A stretch of 13,298 bases of DNA from an uncultured Ruminococcus sp. (lineage in GTDB: Bacteria > Bacillota > Clostridia > Oscillospirales > CAG-272), in contig CACYZS010000023.1 of the NCBI GenBank assembly GCA_902778985.1, positions 1-13,298 of the forward strand, written 5' to 3'. The stretch's first letter is position 1; every line of letters begins with the position of its first letter. This document shows positions 7,518 through 13,298 of this stretch, piece by piece. A program made the position numbers and the translations under genes. Below the pieces are notes generated by a model that was given only the letters and a program-made list of their open reading frames with translations, was not told where the DNA came from and did not search any database.

Positions 7518-7635
7518 GCGTTATGAGTTGCGCCGAGGCGCAACGGAATAACGCCCCTTCGGAGCAGTTATGAAAATGCCGCCCGTTTCCGGGCGGCATT
7601 CGTTATGAGAGACCGCGCCGAACGGCGCGGTCTCT
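7518..7635. repeat. Four-hairpin repeat array with GTTATGA spacers (array A)
   Basis: Twelve bases past the lipoprotein stop lies a run of inverted repeats separated by a recurring word. Hairpin 1: GTTGCGC-CGAG-GCGCAAC (7527-7544), enclosed by GCGTTAT/ATAACGC (7518-7524, 7548-7554). Hairpin 2: GCCCC-TTC-GGAGC (7553-7565, one mismatch). Hairpin 3: AATGCCGCCCG/CGGGCGGCATT with loop TTTC (7575-7600). Hairpin 4: AGAGACCGCGCCG/CGGCGCGGTCTCT (7608-7635). GTTATGA occurs at 7520-7526, 7567-7573 and 7602-7608. None has a good T-run, so the array is more than an ordinary terminator, although it may stop or stabilise both convergent transcripts. Its design matches the array at 11218. Confidence 0.75.
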
Positions 7636-7739
7636 GTTTCGTTCTGCCGAGGCAAAGAGAACCGCGGCAGTCGTATTTTTGAAACCGCGCGCACGAGGCG
7701 CGGGCGTGCAAACGGCTGTCAAACAACGGAGTTCTTTGT

Positions 7740-7764
7740 CCCGCGTTCTCCGAAAGAAAGCGGG
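7740..7764. other. Imperfect hairpin beside the parS-like site
   Basis: CCCGC (7740-7744) pairs with GCGGG (7760-7764), with inner TTCT/AGAA pairing. It directly adjoins the parS-like sequence. It could fold at the 3' end of the parB-membrane protein transcript, but there is no T-run, so a terminator is not assured. The rest of 7636-7739 shows nothing I can name. Confidence 0.3.
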
Positions 7765-7780
7765 TGTTTCACGTGAAACG
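7765..7780. promoter_or_regulatory. parS-like ParB-binding site, one mismatch
   Basis: TGTTTCACGTGAAACG matches the Bacillus-type parS palindrome TGTTTCACGTGAAACA at 15 of 16 positions; only the last base differs. It touches the stop codon of the membrane protein gene (7781). With the perfect site at 10168 it brackets the parA-parB operon, which supports a real, possibly weaker, site. Confidence 0.8.
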
Positions 7781-8416
7781 TCAACTGATGATCTTATCGA
7801 GCAGCAGCAGGATGTTGGGCATAAGGCGGCAGAGGACGAAGAAGACGACGACAGCGACGGCGGCGGTCCAGGCGAGGGACTTGGGGGTGACGCGGGGCGC
7901 CTGGGCGTAGCGGCGGTCGACCTCGTCGGTGCGTTCCGCGTCGATATAGAAGCGCGCTTCGGAGAGATCCGGGAAGAAATATTTCTTCATGGCGACGAAG
8001 GGGTTCTTCTCGCGGTTCGCGCGGGCGGCTTTGCGCGCCTCTTTTCGCTCTGCGCGGGTTTTCTTCCGGTACTCGAGCGGCGGCTCCCCGACGACGCGCA
8101 CGCAGCGGCGAAGCCCGGACGTTTTGTCGTGCAGCGAGAAGCGGAGCGGGAGCGAGTGCCTGAGGGAGAGGTCGGAGAGGGAGAGCGCGTCGTCGGGCGA
8201 GAGCGCCTTGCGCGCGAACAGTTCCCGTGCGAGCCGATCGGGCACGCTCCGGCGATAGACGAGGAACGCGGACGCGAGGAGAAGGACGAGCAGAACCGCC
8301 CCGATCGCGAGATTCACTTCCCACGCCCGGATCGAGTTCGGGAGCGTCGTAAAGGCGGGCAATTCCCGGTCAAAGAACTCGGTAACGAAAAACGAGCCGA
8401 TCGAAAGCAGAGCCAT
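7781..8416 (-). CDS. Two-segment membrane protein encoded directly behind parB
   Basis: This 211-residue protein has no family I can name. It has a hydrophobic segment at ~34-54 (LAIGAVLLVLLLASAFLVY) followed by RR, and a second at ~181-198 near the C-terminus. Between them is a mostly soluble region with a very basic stretch (KKTRAERKEARKAARANR) at ~118-136. With two membrane segments and a positive loop, the ~120-residue middle is probably cytoplasmic. The start overlaps the parB stop as TGATG (ATG 8416-8414), with GGGAGG about six bases before it. A GTG at 8419 is a possible alternative. Tight coupling to parB suggests a related job such as origin segregation or membrane attachment, but that is inference from position only. 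Confidence 0.82.
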   Translation of the reverse strand: MALLSIGSFFVTEFFDRELPAFTTLPNSIRAWEVNLAIGAVLLVLLLASAFLVYRRSVPDRLARELFARKALSPDDALSLSDLSLRHSLPLRFSLHDKTSGLRRCVRVVGEPPLEYRKKTRAERKEARKAARANREKNPFVAMKKYFFPDLSEARFYIDAERTDEVDRRYAQAPRVTPKSLAWTAAVAVVVFFVLCRLMPNILLLLDKIIS

Positions 8417-9294
8417 CACAAACCTCCCACGAAATCGTCGCCCATGATCCTGCGGAGCAGCGCGTCGAGGTCCTCGTTGTCTTCAAAATAGAGCGTTAAG
8501 GTCTTCTGTTTCCCCTTGGCGGAGATCTTCACGCGCCGCCCGAGGTCCGAGATCATACGCCGCTCCAGTTCCGCGACGTAATCCACGACCTGCGGCGCCT
8601 CTTCGGGCGTTTCGCGGGCGGGCTTGTTCGCCCGCTTGACGAGCAACTCCAGTTCGCGAACCGAAAGCCCGTCGTCGATACACTGCTTGGCAAGCGGCGC
8701 GATCTCGGCGCGGTCGCGGAGCCCGAGCAGCGTCCGCGCGTGTCCCGCGGAGAGGGCGCCGGAGGAGACGAGCGCCTTCACCTCGTCGGGCAACTCCAGA
8801 AGCCGCGTCGCGTTCGCGATATAACTGCGGCTCTTGCCCACGCGGCGGGACAGGTCTTCCTGCGTCATCCCGAATTCGCCGGCAAGCGCGCGGAACGCCG
8901 CCGCCTCTTCGATCGGGTTCAAATCTTCCCGCTGCACGTTCTCCACCAACGCGATCTCGGCGGCGGCAAGATCGTCGCTGTCGAGGATCACGGCGGGGAT
9001 TTCGGACAGATCCGCGATCTTCGCCGCGCGCCAGCGCCGTTCCCCGGCGATGATCTGGTACCGCCCGTTTCCCGACGCGCGGACCAGAATGGGCTGCAGA
9101 ACGCCGTGCGCGGCGATCGAGGCGGCAAGTTCGGAGAGGGCGTCGGGGTCAAAGTTCTTGCGCGGCTGCCCGTTCTTGGGGTCGATCAGCGACGTTTTCA
9201 GTTTTTCGACGCCGCCCGGCTTCTTTTCGTCTTCAAAGGTTTCGAGGAAGAGGGCGTCCAGCCCCCGCCCGATCCCGCTTTTTTTCGGTGCCAT
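8416..9294 (-). CDS. parB: Chromosome-partitioning protein ParB (Spo0J)
   Basis: ParB binds parS, loads onto neighbouring DNA as a CTP-dependent clamp and, with ParA and SMC, organises and segregates the origin region. The 292-residue protein has the full family layout. It starts with the ParA-contact peptide GIGRGLDALF and QPRKNFD. The CTP-binding motifs follow: GERRWRA (84-90) and ENVQREDLN (118-126). The parS-reading helix-turn-helix is TQEDLSRRVGKSRSYIANA (144-162), and a C-terminal dimer domain follows. ATG 9294 is preceded by a purine-rich AAAGGGA, 20 bases after the parA stop. Two parS-type sites flank the operon, so this is a chromosomal rather than a plasmid system. Confidence 0.96.
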   Translation of the reverse strand: MAPKKSGIGRGLDALFLETFEDEKKPGGVEKLKTSLIDPKNGQPRKNFDPDALSELAASIAAHGVLQPILVRASGNGRYQIIAGERRWRAAKIADLSEIPAVILDSDDLAAAEIALVENVQREDLNPIEEAAAFRALAGEFGMTQEDLSRRVGKSRSYIANATRLLELPDEVKALVSSGALSAGHARTLLGLRDRAEIAPLAKQCIDDGLSVRELELLVKRANKPARETPEEAPQVVDYVAELERRMISDLGRRVKISAKGKQKTLTLYFEDNEDLDALLRRIMGDDFVGGL

Positions 9295-9314
9295 TTCGTT
9301 TTCCCTTTCCCGGA

Positions 9315-10076
9315 TCAGATCCGGAGCATCAGTTCCTTCGCCACGTCGGCGTATTCGAGCGTCGCCTTGCCGTACGGATCGTGATAGCAGAGCGGCGTGC
9401 CGTAACTCGGCGCCTCCGACACCTTCACGCTCCGCGTGATGGGCGTGGCGAAAAGTTTGTCGGCGTAATAGCGTTTCAGGTCGTCCACGACCTGCTTGGT
9501 CTGGGTGAGCCGCCCGTTATACATCGTCAGCAGGATCCCGAGGATCTCGAGTTTCGGGTTGGAGTGCTGACGCACCCGGCGGATCGTGACCAACAACTGC
9601 GACAGCCCTTCCATCGAGTAGAACTCGCACTGCATCGGGATCACCACGCCGTCCGCGGCGGTAAGGACCGAGACCGTGATCATCCCGAGCGAGGGCGGAC
9701 AGTCGATAAAGACGTAATCGAAGAGCGAGAGGATCGGCGTGATCGCCTCGCGGAACTTCTTTTCGCGCGCCTCCATCTCGAACAGGTCGAATTCCACCCC
9801 GGCGAGGTCGAGCGACGACGGAATGATCCACAGGTTCTTGTAGTTGGTGCGCACCAGCGCCTCGTTTGCCGTGCACGCGCCGACGATCACCTCGTAGACG
9901 TTGTGCGGCGCGCTGCGCTTGCTGACGTTGACGCCGGTCGTGGCGTTGCCCTGCGGGTCCATGTCGATCAGCAGGACGTTCTTGCCGCGTTTGGCGACGG
10001 CGGCGGCGATGTTCACGCAGGACGTGGTCTTTCCCACGCCGCCCTTCTGGTTGGAAAAAGCGATGATCTTTGCCAT
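9315..10076 (-). CDS. parA: Chromosome-partitioning ATPase ParA (Soj)
   Basis: ParA is a deviant Walker ATPase that binds nucleoid DNA as an ATP dimer and drives separation of ParB-parS complexes. In Bacillus, Soj also controls DnaA. The 253-residue protein is standard length. It has the deviant P-loop KGGVGKTT (11-18, signature Lys11, Lys16), LIDMDPQGN (Asp38/Asp40), the Walker B strand FIDCPPSLG (Asp125), and the C-terminal SEAPSYG motif with nearby basic residues of the DNA-binding surface. The chromosomal type is supported by the lack of an N-terminal regulator domain. ATG 10076 follows GGAGGA. It is the first gene of parA-parB-membrane protein and is read from the promoter at 10126-10154. 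Confidence 0.97.
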   Translation of the reverse strand: MAKIIAFSNQKGGVGKTTSCVNIAAAVAKRGKNVLLIDMDPQGNATTGVNVSKRSAPHNVYEVIVGACTANEALVRTNYKNLWIIPSSLDLAGVEFDLFEMEAREKKFREAITPILSLFDYVFIDCPPSLGMITVSVLTAADGVVIPMQCEFYSMEGLSQLLVTIRRVRQHSNPKLEILGILLTMYNGRLTQTKQVVDDLKRYYADKLFATPITRSVKVSEAPSYGTPLCYHDPYGKATLEYADVAKELMLRI

Positions 10077-10089
10077 GGTATCCTCCGTT

Positions 10090-10110
10090 GCCCCGCCCCT
10101 CGGGCGCGGC
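10090..10110 (-). other. GC hairpin in the parA leader
   Basis: GCCCCGCCC (10090-10098) and GGGCGCGGC (10102-10110) pair with one mismatch across a CTC loop. It lies in the 5' untranslated region of parA, just upstream of the GGAGGA ribosome binding site. A role in mRNA stability or start access is possible but unproven. Confidence 0.4.
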
Positions 10111-10125
10111 TTCTTCTCCTTATCT

Positions 10126-10154
10126 ATTATATATCAAAGCGGCGGGAAAGTCAA
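10126..10154 (-). promoter_or_regulatory. Promoter of the parA operon
   Basis: On the - strand: TTGACT (10154-10149), a 17-base spacer and a perfect TATAAT (10131-10126). It points at parA, whose ATG lies 50 bases beyond the -10 element. The perfect parS begins 14 bases upstream of the -35, so bound ParB could affect firing. Confidence 0.88.
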
Positions 10155-10167
10155 TCGCCGCACCCGC

Positions 10168-10183
10168 TGTTTCACGTGAAACA
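10168..10183. promoter_or_regulatory. Perfect parS site
   Basis: TGTTTCACGTGAAACA is an exact match to the Bacillus-type parS consensus, the nucleation site for ParB. It lies between two divergent promoters, 14 bases upstream of the parA -35 and 30 bases upstream of the -35 for the antiporter gene. Confidence 0.96.
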
Positions 10184-10213
10184 ATCCGCCCGGGAGACCG
10201 GAAAAGAAAACGA

Positions 10214-10242
10214 TTGACAGGGCGCGTTCGGCGTGCTATAAT
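10214..10242 (+). promoter_or_regulatory. Ideal sigma-A promoter before the broken antiporter gene
   Basis: TTGACA (10214-10219), exactly 17 bases, then TATAAT (10237-10242), with TG at 10234-10235 as an extended -10 element. All twelve consensus bases match. It should start RNA near 10249, just before the AAAGGA at 10265. Confidence 0.92.
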
Positions 10243-10279
10243 AACAGGGTAATTTGTCGAAGCGAAAGGACTGATTAAA

Positions 10280-11135
10280 ATACCGTCTTTGATCCCTATT
10301 GAAAACCTGCCCGTCGCGCTGATCTGCCTGGTCGTCTCGATCGCGGTCATCGTCAAGGGCGGAGACTGGTTCGTATCCGCCGCGTCCTGGATGGCGGAAG
10401 TGTCGGGGATCCCGAAACTGATCGTCGGCGCGACCATCGTCAGCCTTCGGAGCGGCGGGCGTGATCGCCGCGTTCGGATTGACCGGCTCGCTCGGTCTTG
10501 TTCCCAACCTGCTCCTGCTCGCGATCTTCGTCGCCGCCATGACCGAAAACGTCCTCGGCGCGGTGCGGCAGGTGCGCGCCGCCAAAGCCGGGGCAAACGG
10601 ATCCGTTGACGCCGAAACCGGCGAGCCGCTCGATCTTGAGAGACCCAAGGCGACCGGGAAACTCTGGACGAAAAACGTCCTGCTGTTTCTTGTCGGCGCG
10701 GCGGCGATCGGGATCGGCGCCAACGTCCTGGTAAGCAGCGCCGAATACGTCGCGAAAGCCGCGCACGTTCCCGAACGCGTCATCGCGGTCACGGTCCTTG
10801 CCGTCGGCACCTCGCTCCCCGAACTGGTCACGACGGTCACGGCGGTCGTCAAACACGAAATGTCGCTCTCCGCGGGCAACATCATCGGAGCGAACATTAT
10901 GGACATGACCCTGATCATGCCGATCTGCGGACTGATCTCGGGCAAGGCGCTGCCGGTCACGGCGCAGGTCGGACGCATCGACCTCCCCGCGACGCTGATC
11001 GTCGCCCTGGTCGCCCTGGTCCCCGCGCTGATCAAAAAGCGCTTTATGAAATGGCAGGGCTTTTTGCTCCTCGGACTGTATGTTATCTACCTCGTCCTGA
11101 CCTGCTTCTTCGGAGAGCAGATCGCCGCCCTGTAA
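10280..11135 (+). pseudogene. Calcium/sodium antiporter (CaCA family) gene broken by an internal deletion
   Basis: The intact family exchanges Na+ for Ca2+ through ten membrane helices built from two inverted repeats. The first reading frame gives helix 1 (ALICLVVSIAVIVKGGDWFV) and the start of helix 2 (IPKLIVGATIVSL), where GTTLPE or GTSLPE should follow. Instead it runs on as RSGGRDRR. A second frame, open from about 10443, gives AFGAAGVIAAFGLTGSLG and the whole second half, including the repeat-2 motif AVGTSLPELVTTV and GNIIGANIMD, to TAA at 11133-11135. Roughly 80 residues with the first ion-binding motif are missing, and the halves are out of frame. No ATG is seen: codon 10280 is ATA nine bases after AAAGGA, and TTG 10289 is far from it. 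The second half could be translated alone from GTG 10461 (GGAG eight bases before), but would lack half the ion path. Confidence 0.85.
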
Positions 11136-11157
11136 GCCGCCTCGAAAAAAGATCAAA

Positions 11158-11192
11158 CCCCGCTTGCGAACCGCAAGCGGGGCTGTTTTTTT
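11158..11192. terminator. Bidirectional rho-independent terminator
   Basis: CCCCGCTTGCG (11158-11168) and CGCAAGCGGGG (11172-11182) form a perfect 11-pair stem. Seven T residues follow on the + strand (11186-11192). On the - strand the stem is followed by TTTGATCTTTTTT, so it can also stop transcripts coming from the addA side. Confidence 0.93.
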
Positions 11193-11217
11193 AATCCTTT
11201 TGTCTCCTTCGCGCGGC

Positions 11218-11322
11218 AAATCGCGTTGCGAGAGGCGCGAGCAACGTATCGCCCCGGGGGCGCATATCGCGAAAGCCGCCGGAGCAATCCGGCGGCTCTC
11301 ATATCGCGGCGCTTGCGCCGCG
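11218..11322. repeat. Four-hairpin repeat array with ATATCGCG spacers (array B)
   Basis: Four inverted repeats are separated by a recurring word. Hairpin 1: CGTTGC/GCAACG (11224-11246). Hairpin 2: CGCCCC/GGGGCG (11250-11262). Hairpin 3: AGCCGCCGGA-GCAA-TCCGGCGGCT (11274-11297), a ten-pair stem with a GNRA-type loop. Hairpin 4: CGCGGCGC/GCGCCGCG (11305-11322). Spacers are AAATCGCG (11218), GTATCGC (11246), ATATCGCG (11264) and ATATCGCG (11301). The array ends two bases before the stop codon of the - strand gene at 11325. Hairpin order and start-to-start distances (26, 24, 31) resemble those of array A (26, 22, 33). Confidence 0.75.
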
Positions 11323-11324
11323 CG

Positions 11325-12431
11325 TCACTGCGGTGTCGGCGGAGCGCCGTATCCGAACCGTTCGACCGTGAAGTTTTCCGCGCCGAGCACGGGAAACTCC
11401 TTTTTGCCCCAGGGTTTGTGCCAGTAGAGCCAACCGCGCAGACGGTTTTCGGTATCGCGCACGCCGTACTGCAGTTGGTCGATCGCCGGGCGCAGTCCGG
11501 TGCCGCACTCGAAGTTCAGGGAGCCGACGATGACGTTGCAGCGCCCTTTTTTGTTTCCGTATAGTTCGACGTCGGTGGTCGAGAGAATGACCGCGTTGTG
11601 CTGCGCGACGATATGGTTGATGACCGACAGGTGCGAGGCGTCGTGGAAGGTGATGCCCTCCTCGCAGTTGTGGACGTAGAGGTAGTCGGCGACCACGTGC
11701 TCGCCGAGCACGAAGCCGTAGCGGAAGCCCTGCGCGGCGACGTTGTGCAGAACGTTGTCGTCGTTCTGGTCGTTCGACATGATCAGCCCCGCGACGTGGC
11801 AGGGATTGTGGAGCAGTTCCTTTTCGAGTTCGGTGTCCCCGACGTTCTCGGACAGGCAGAACTGCGAGTTCTCGACGTTCGCGCGCGACACGTTGCCGAG
11901 GTTGACGGCGCCCTGCGTCGGGTACATCTTGTCTTTGTCGAGTTTGACGGCGAACTCAAGATTGAAGATCGAGAACGAATCGACGCTGAACCGCCCCGCG
12001 TAGCCGTCGCCCTGCGGCGCGGACAAGATCGACCAGGGGCGCGCCGTGGGGTCGTGCTCCTCGGGCGGCGTCCAGTCCGAGAAGATCCGGACGTTGATCC
12101 GGCGCTGACCGCCGAATTTGGTCGGATCGTTGTAGCCGTCGTCCTTCGGCCTCACCTGATAGGAATAGAGGAGTTTGCAGGGCATCTCCCCCTCCAGTTG
12201 GACGTTGTGGATCCCCATCGGGATATAGAGTTGCGAGCGCAGCGGGCGCCCGTCGATCTCCTCGATCCCCGGGGACGCGACGCGGTAGCCCCCGCGCGTG
12301 TAGGGGAAGAGCAGTTTTCCCCCGCCGCGTTCGGCAAGGAAGTTGATGCCCTTCTGGATCGCGGCGGTGTCGTCGGTCACGCCGTCGCCGACCGCGCCGA
12401 ACTCAAACACCGAATAACCGAAAGAAGCCAT
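11325..12431 (-). CDS. Pectate-lyase-like beta-helix protein
   Basis: This is a 368-residue protein. Residues 4-45 match the start of the pectate lyase superfamily 3 / glycosyl hydrolase 28-like right-handed beta-helix: FEFGAVGDGVTDDTAAI, then INFLAERGGGKLLFP. This entry segment is also used in phage tail spikes. The rest has the Asn/Val/His-rich rung pattern of a beta-helix (NVSRANVENSQF, HNVAAQGFRYGFVLGEHV, ADYLYVHNCEEGI). Catalytic residues cannot be assigned with confidence, so lyase, hydrolase or a binding role all remain open. There is no signal peptide or membrane segment, so it seems cytoplasmic or exported by a route not visible here. ATG 12431 follows GGAGGT. It starts 25 bases after the addA stop and is probably cotranscribed with it. 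Confidence 0.82.
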   Translation of the reverse strand: MASFGYSVFEFGAVGDGVTDDTAAIQKGINFLAERGGGKLLFPYTRGGYRVASPGIEEIDGRPLRSQLYIPMGIHNVQLEGEMPCKLLYSYQVRPKDDGYNDPTKFGGQRRINVRIFSDWTPPEEHDPTARPWSILSAPQGDGYAGRFSVDSFSIFNLEFAVKLDKDKMYPTQGAVNLGNVSRANVENSQFCLSENVGDTELEKELLHNPCHVAGLIMSNDQNDDNVLHNVAAQGFRYGFVLGEHVVADYLYVHNCEEGITFHDASHLSVINHIVAQHNAVILSTTDVELYGNKKGRCNVIVGSLNFECGTGLRPAIDQLQYGVRDTENRLRGWLYWHKPWGKKEFPVLGAENFTVERFGYGAPPTPQ

Positions 12432-12456
12432 AGAGAGTACCTCCGAAAGATGATCG

Positions 12457-13298
12457 TTATTGCAGCAGTTCCCGGAACGCCTCGCCCGGGCGCCGGACGT
12501 AGAAACCGGAGAGCGCCCGTTCCCCCTCGTCGCCGCGGAGTTTGACCGGCACGGGGCGACCGAGGCAGAGCGGATAGAGGAAGACGCGGTCGGGCTCGCG
12601 CCCGAAGACGTCCGCGAGCGCCTTCGCGTAGAAATAGAGTTGCAGCCGGTGCCGCTCGACGAAGCGGTCGAGGGTGGCTTGCGACGCGTGGACCCCGCCC
12701 CGCAGACGGTCGGTCTTGTAGTCGAGCAGGACCAGATCCCCCTTCTCCGAAACGAACACGCAGTCGACGACCCCCTGCACCGTGACCGTCGCTCCGCCCG
12801 CCTGTTTCTTCTTGGTTTCGTCTGTCATGAAGTCGGCGACGGGGGTGATCCGGCTGAAGCGGAACTCCCGGCGAAGCAGGGTCGAAGCGAGCATTTCGTC
12901 GAGCAGCGTCGTTTGGCGGAACAGTTCAAGTTCGGGCAGATCCACAAGATCAAACGCCTCTTTTGTCAAAAACCCCCGGTCGATCAGGCGGTTCAGTTCG
13001 ACCTCGGCGCTCGTTTCCTTGAACAGGCGCAGGTCGCAGTACTGCAAGAACTCGTGGGTCGCGGTCCCGCGGAGCGCGGGATCCTCGGCTTTGCTCTTGC
13101 CCGAAACGAAGCGCGGAACGAGCGGCTCGTCGTCGGGATCGTTCTTGCGCAAAGAGAGGTCGGTCGGGTCGCCGTCGGCGGGTTCGGGCGGCGCCGGGGA
13201 GAGCACCGAGACCGAGATCTTGCCCGGCACGTTGATCAGCCAGGGCGCGGGATAGTCTTTCAACGCGAAGAAGTTGAAGGACGGCTCCTTTGCGTTTG
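12457..13298 (-). CDS. addA: AddA, C-terminal nuclease part of the AddAB helicase-nuclease
   Basis: AddAB resects double-strand DNA ends to Chi-type sites to start recombination; AddA carries the ATP-driven helicase and one nuclease domain. Only the last ~280 codons are in the window, and the frame is open to 13298. Visible is the RecB-type PD-(D/E)XK nuclease: RGTATHEFLQYCD (His of motif 1), GVVDCVF (Asp), LLDYKTD (Asp and Lys, near 12723-12715) and LQLYFYAKAL (the Gln-x3-Tyr motif). All key residues look present. The segment NVPGKISVSVLS before it matches the linker between helicase and nuclease in Firmicutes AddA. It ends with TAA at 12457. AddB would be expected upstream on the same strand, outside the window. 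Confidence 0.88.
   Translation of the reverse strand, partial: NAKEPSFNFFALKDYPAPWLINVPGKISVSVLSPAPPEPADGDPTDLSLRKNDPDDEPLVPRFVSGKSKAEDPALRGTATHEFLQYCDLRLFKETSAEVELNRLIDRGFLTKEAFDLVDLPELELFRQTTLLDEMLASTLLRREFRFSRITPVADFMTDETKKKQAGGATVTVQGVVDCVFVSEKGDLVLLDYKTDRLRGGVHASQATLDRFVERHRLQLYFYAKALADVFGREPDRVFLYPLCLGRPVPVKLRGDEGERALSGFYVRRPGEAFRELLQ

Noticed and set aside
7518..7635. CRISPR array
   Set aside because: The repeated words are only seven to eight bases, the hairpins between them differ in length, and there are no uniform repeats or spacers and no cas genes.
10084..10288. Replication origin in the parA-antiporter gap
   Set aside because: There is an AT-rich patch and a parS, but I saw no TTATCCACA-type DnaA boxes; the AT content is explained by two -10 elements.
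10430..10470. Programmed frameshift in the antiporter gene
   Set aside because: No slippery heptamer at the join, and about 80 residues of conserved protein are missing, which a frameshift alone cannot explain.

Overview
The window is a GC-rich bacterial chromosome segment. It most resembles a high-GC, probably uncultured Clostridia member (Bacillota). The reasons are a Bacillus-type GyrA with an acidic tail, RNase J, AddA rather than RecB, the Soj/Spo0J pair with a TGTTTCACGTGAAACA-type parS, strong AAAGGAG/GGAGG ribosome binding sites, and near-perfect sigma-A promoters. The lineage is inferred from gene families and was not tested by a search. gyrA and parAB with parS suggest a position near the replication origin, but no oriC or DnaA-box cluster is visible.

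Left part, + strand: the 3' nine-tenths of gyrA runs by overlap into a lipoprotein gene. An XRE-type helix-turn-helix gene, a small membrane protein and ribonuclease J follow. RNase J has an unusually long basic N-terminal tail. A large nested terminator follows it. Next comes a strong promoter in front of a wrecked AAA-type ATPase gene, of which only the first and last ~40 codons survive, out of frame. Directly behind it is an intact lipoprotein of the endonuclease/exonuclease/phosphatase fold.

Middle, - strand: parA, parB and a two-segment membrane protein form a compact operon from a good promoter. The operon is bracketed by a perfect parS upstream (10168-10183) and a one-mismatch parS touching the last stop codon (7765-7780). 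Divergent from parA, an ideal promoter drives a calcium/sodium antiporter gene that is also broken by an internal out-of-frame deletion and may have lost its start codon.

Right part: a bidirectional terminator, then on the - strand a pectate-lyase-like beta-helix protein behind the C-terminal part of AddA, whose RecB-type nuclease domain is complete.

The most unusual structure is a pair of four-hairpin arrays (7518-7635 and 11218-11322) in the two convergent gene gaps. They share hairpin order and spacing but differ in the spacer word (GTTATGA versus ATATCGCG), so they look like diverged members of one repeat family. The second theme is local gene decay: two out-of-frame internal deletions about 4 kb apart, each behind a near-consensus promoter.
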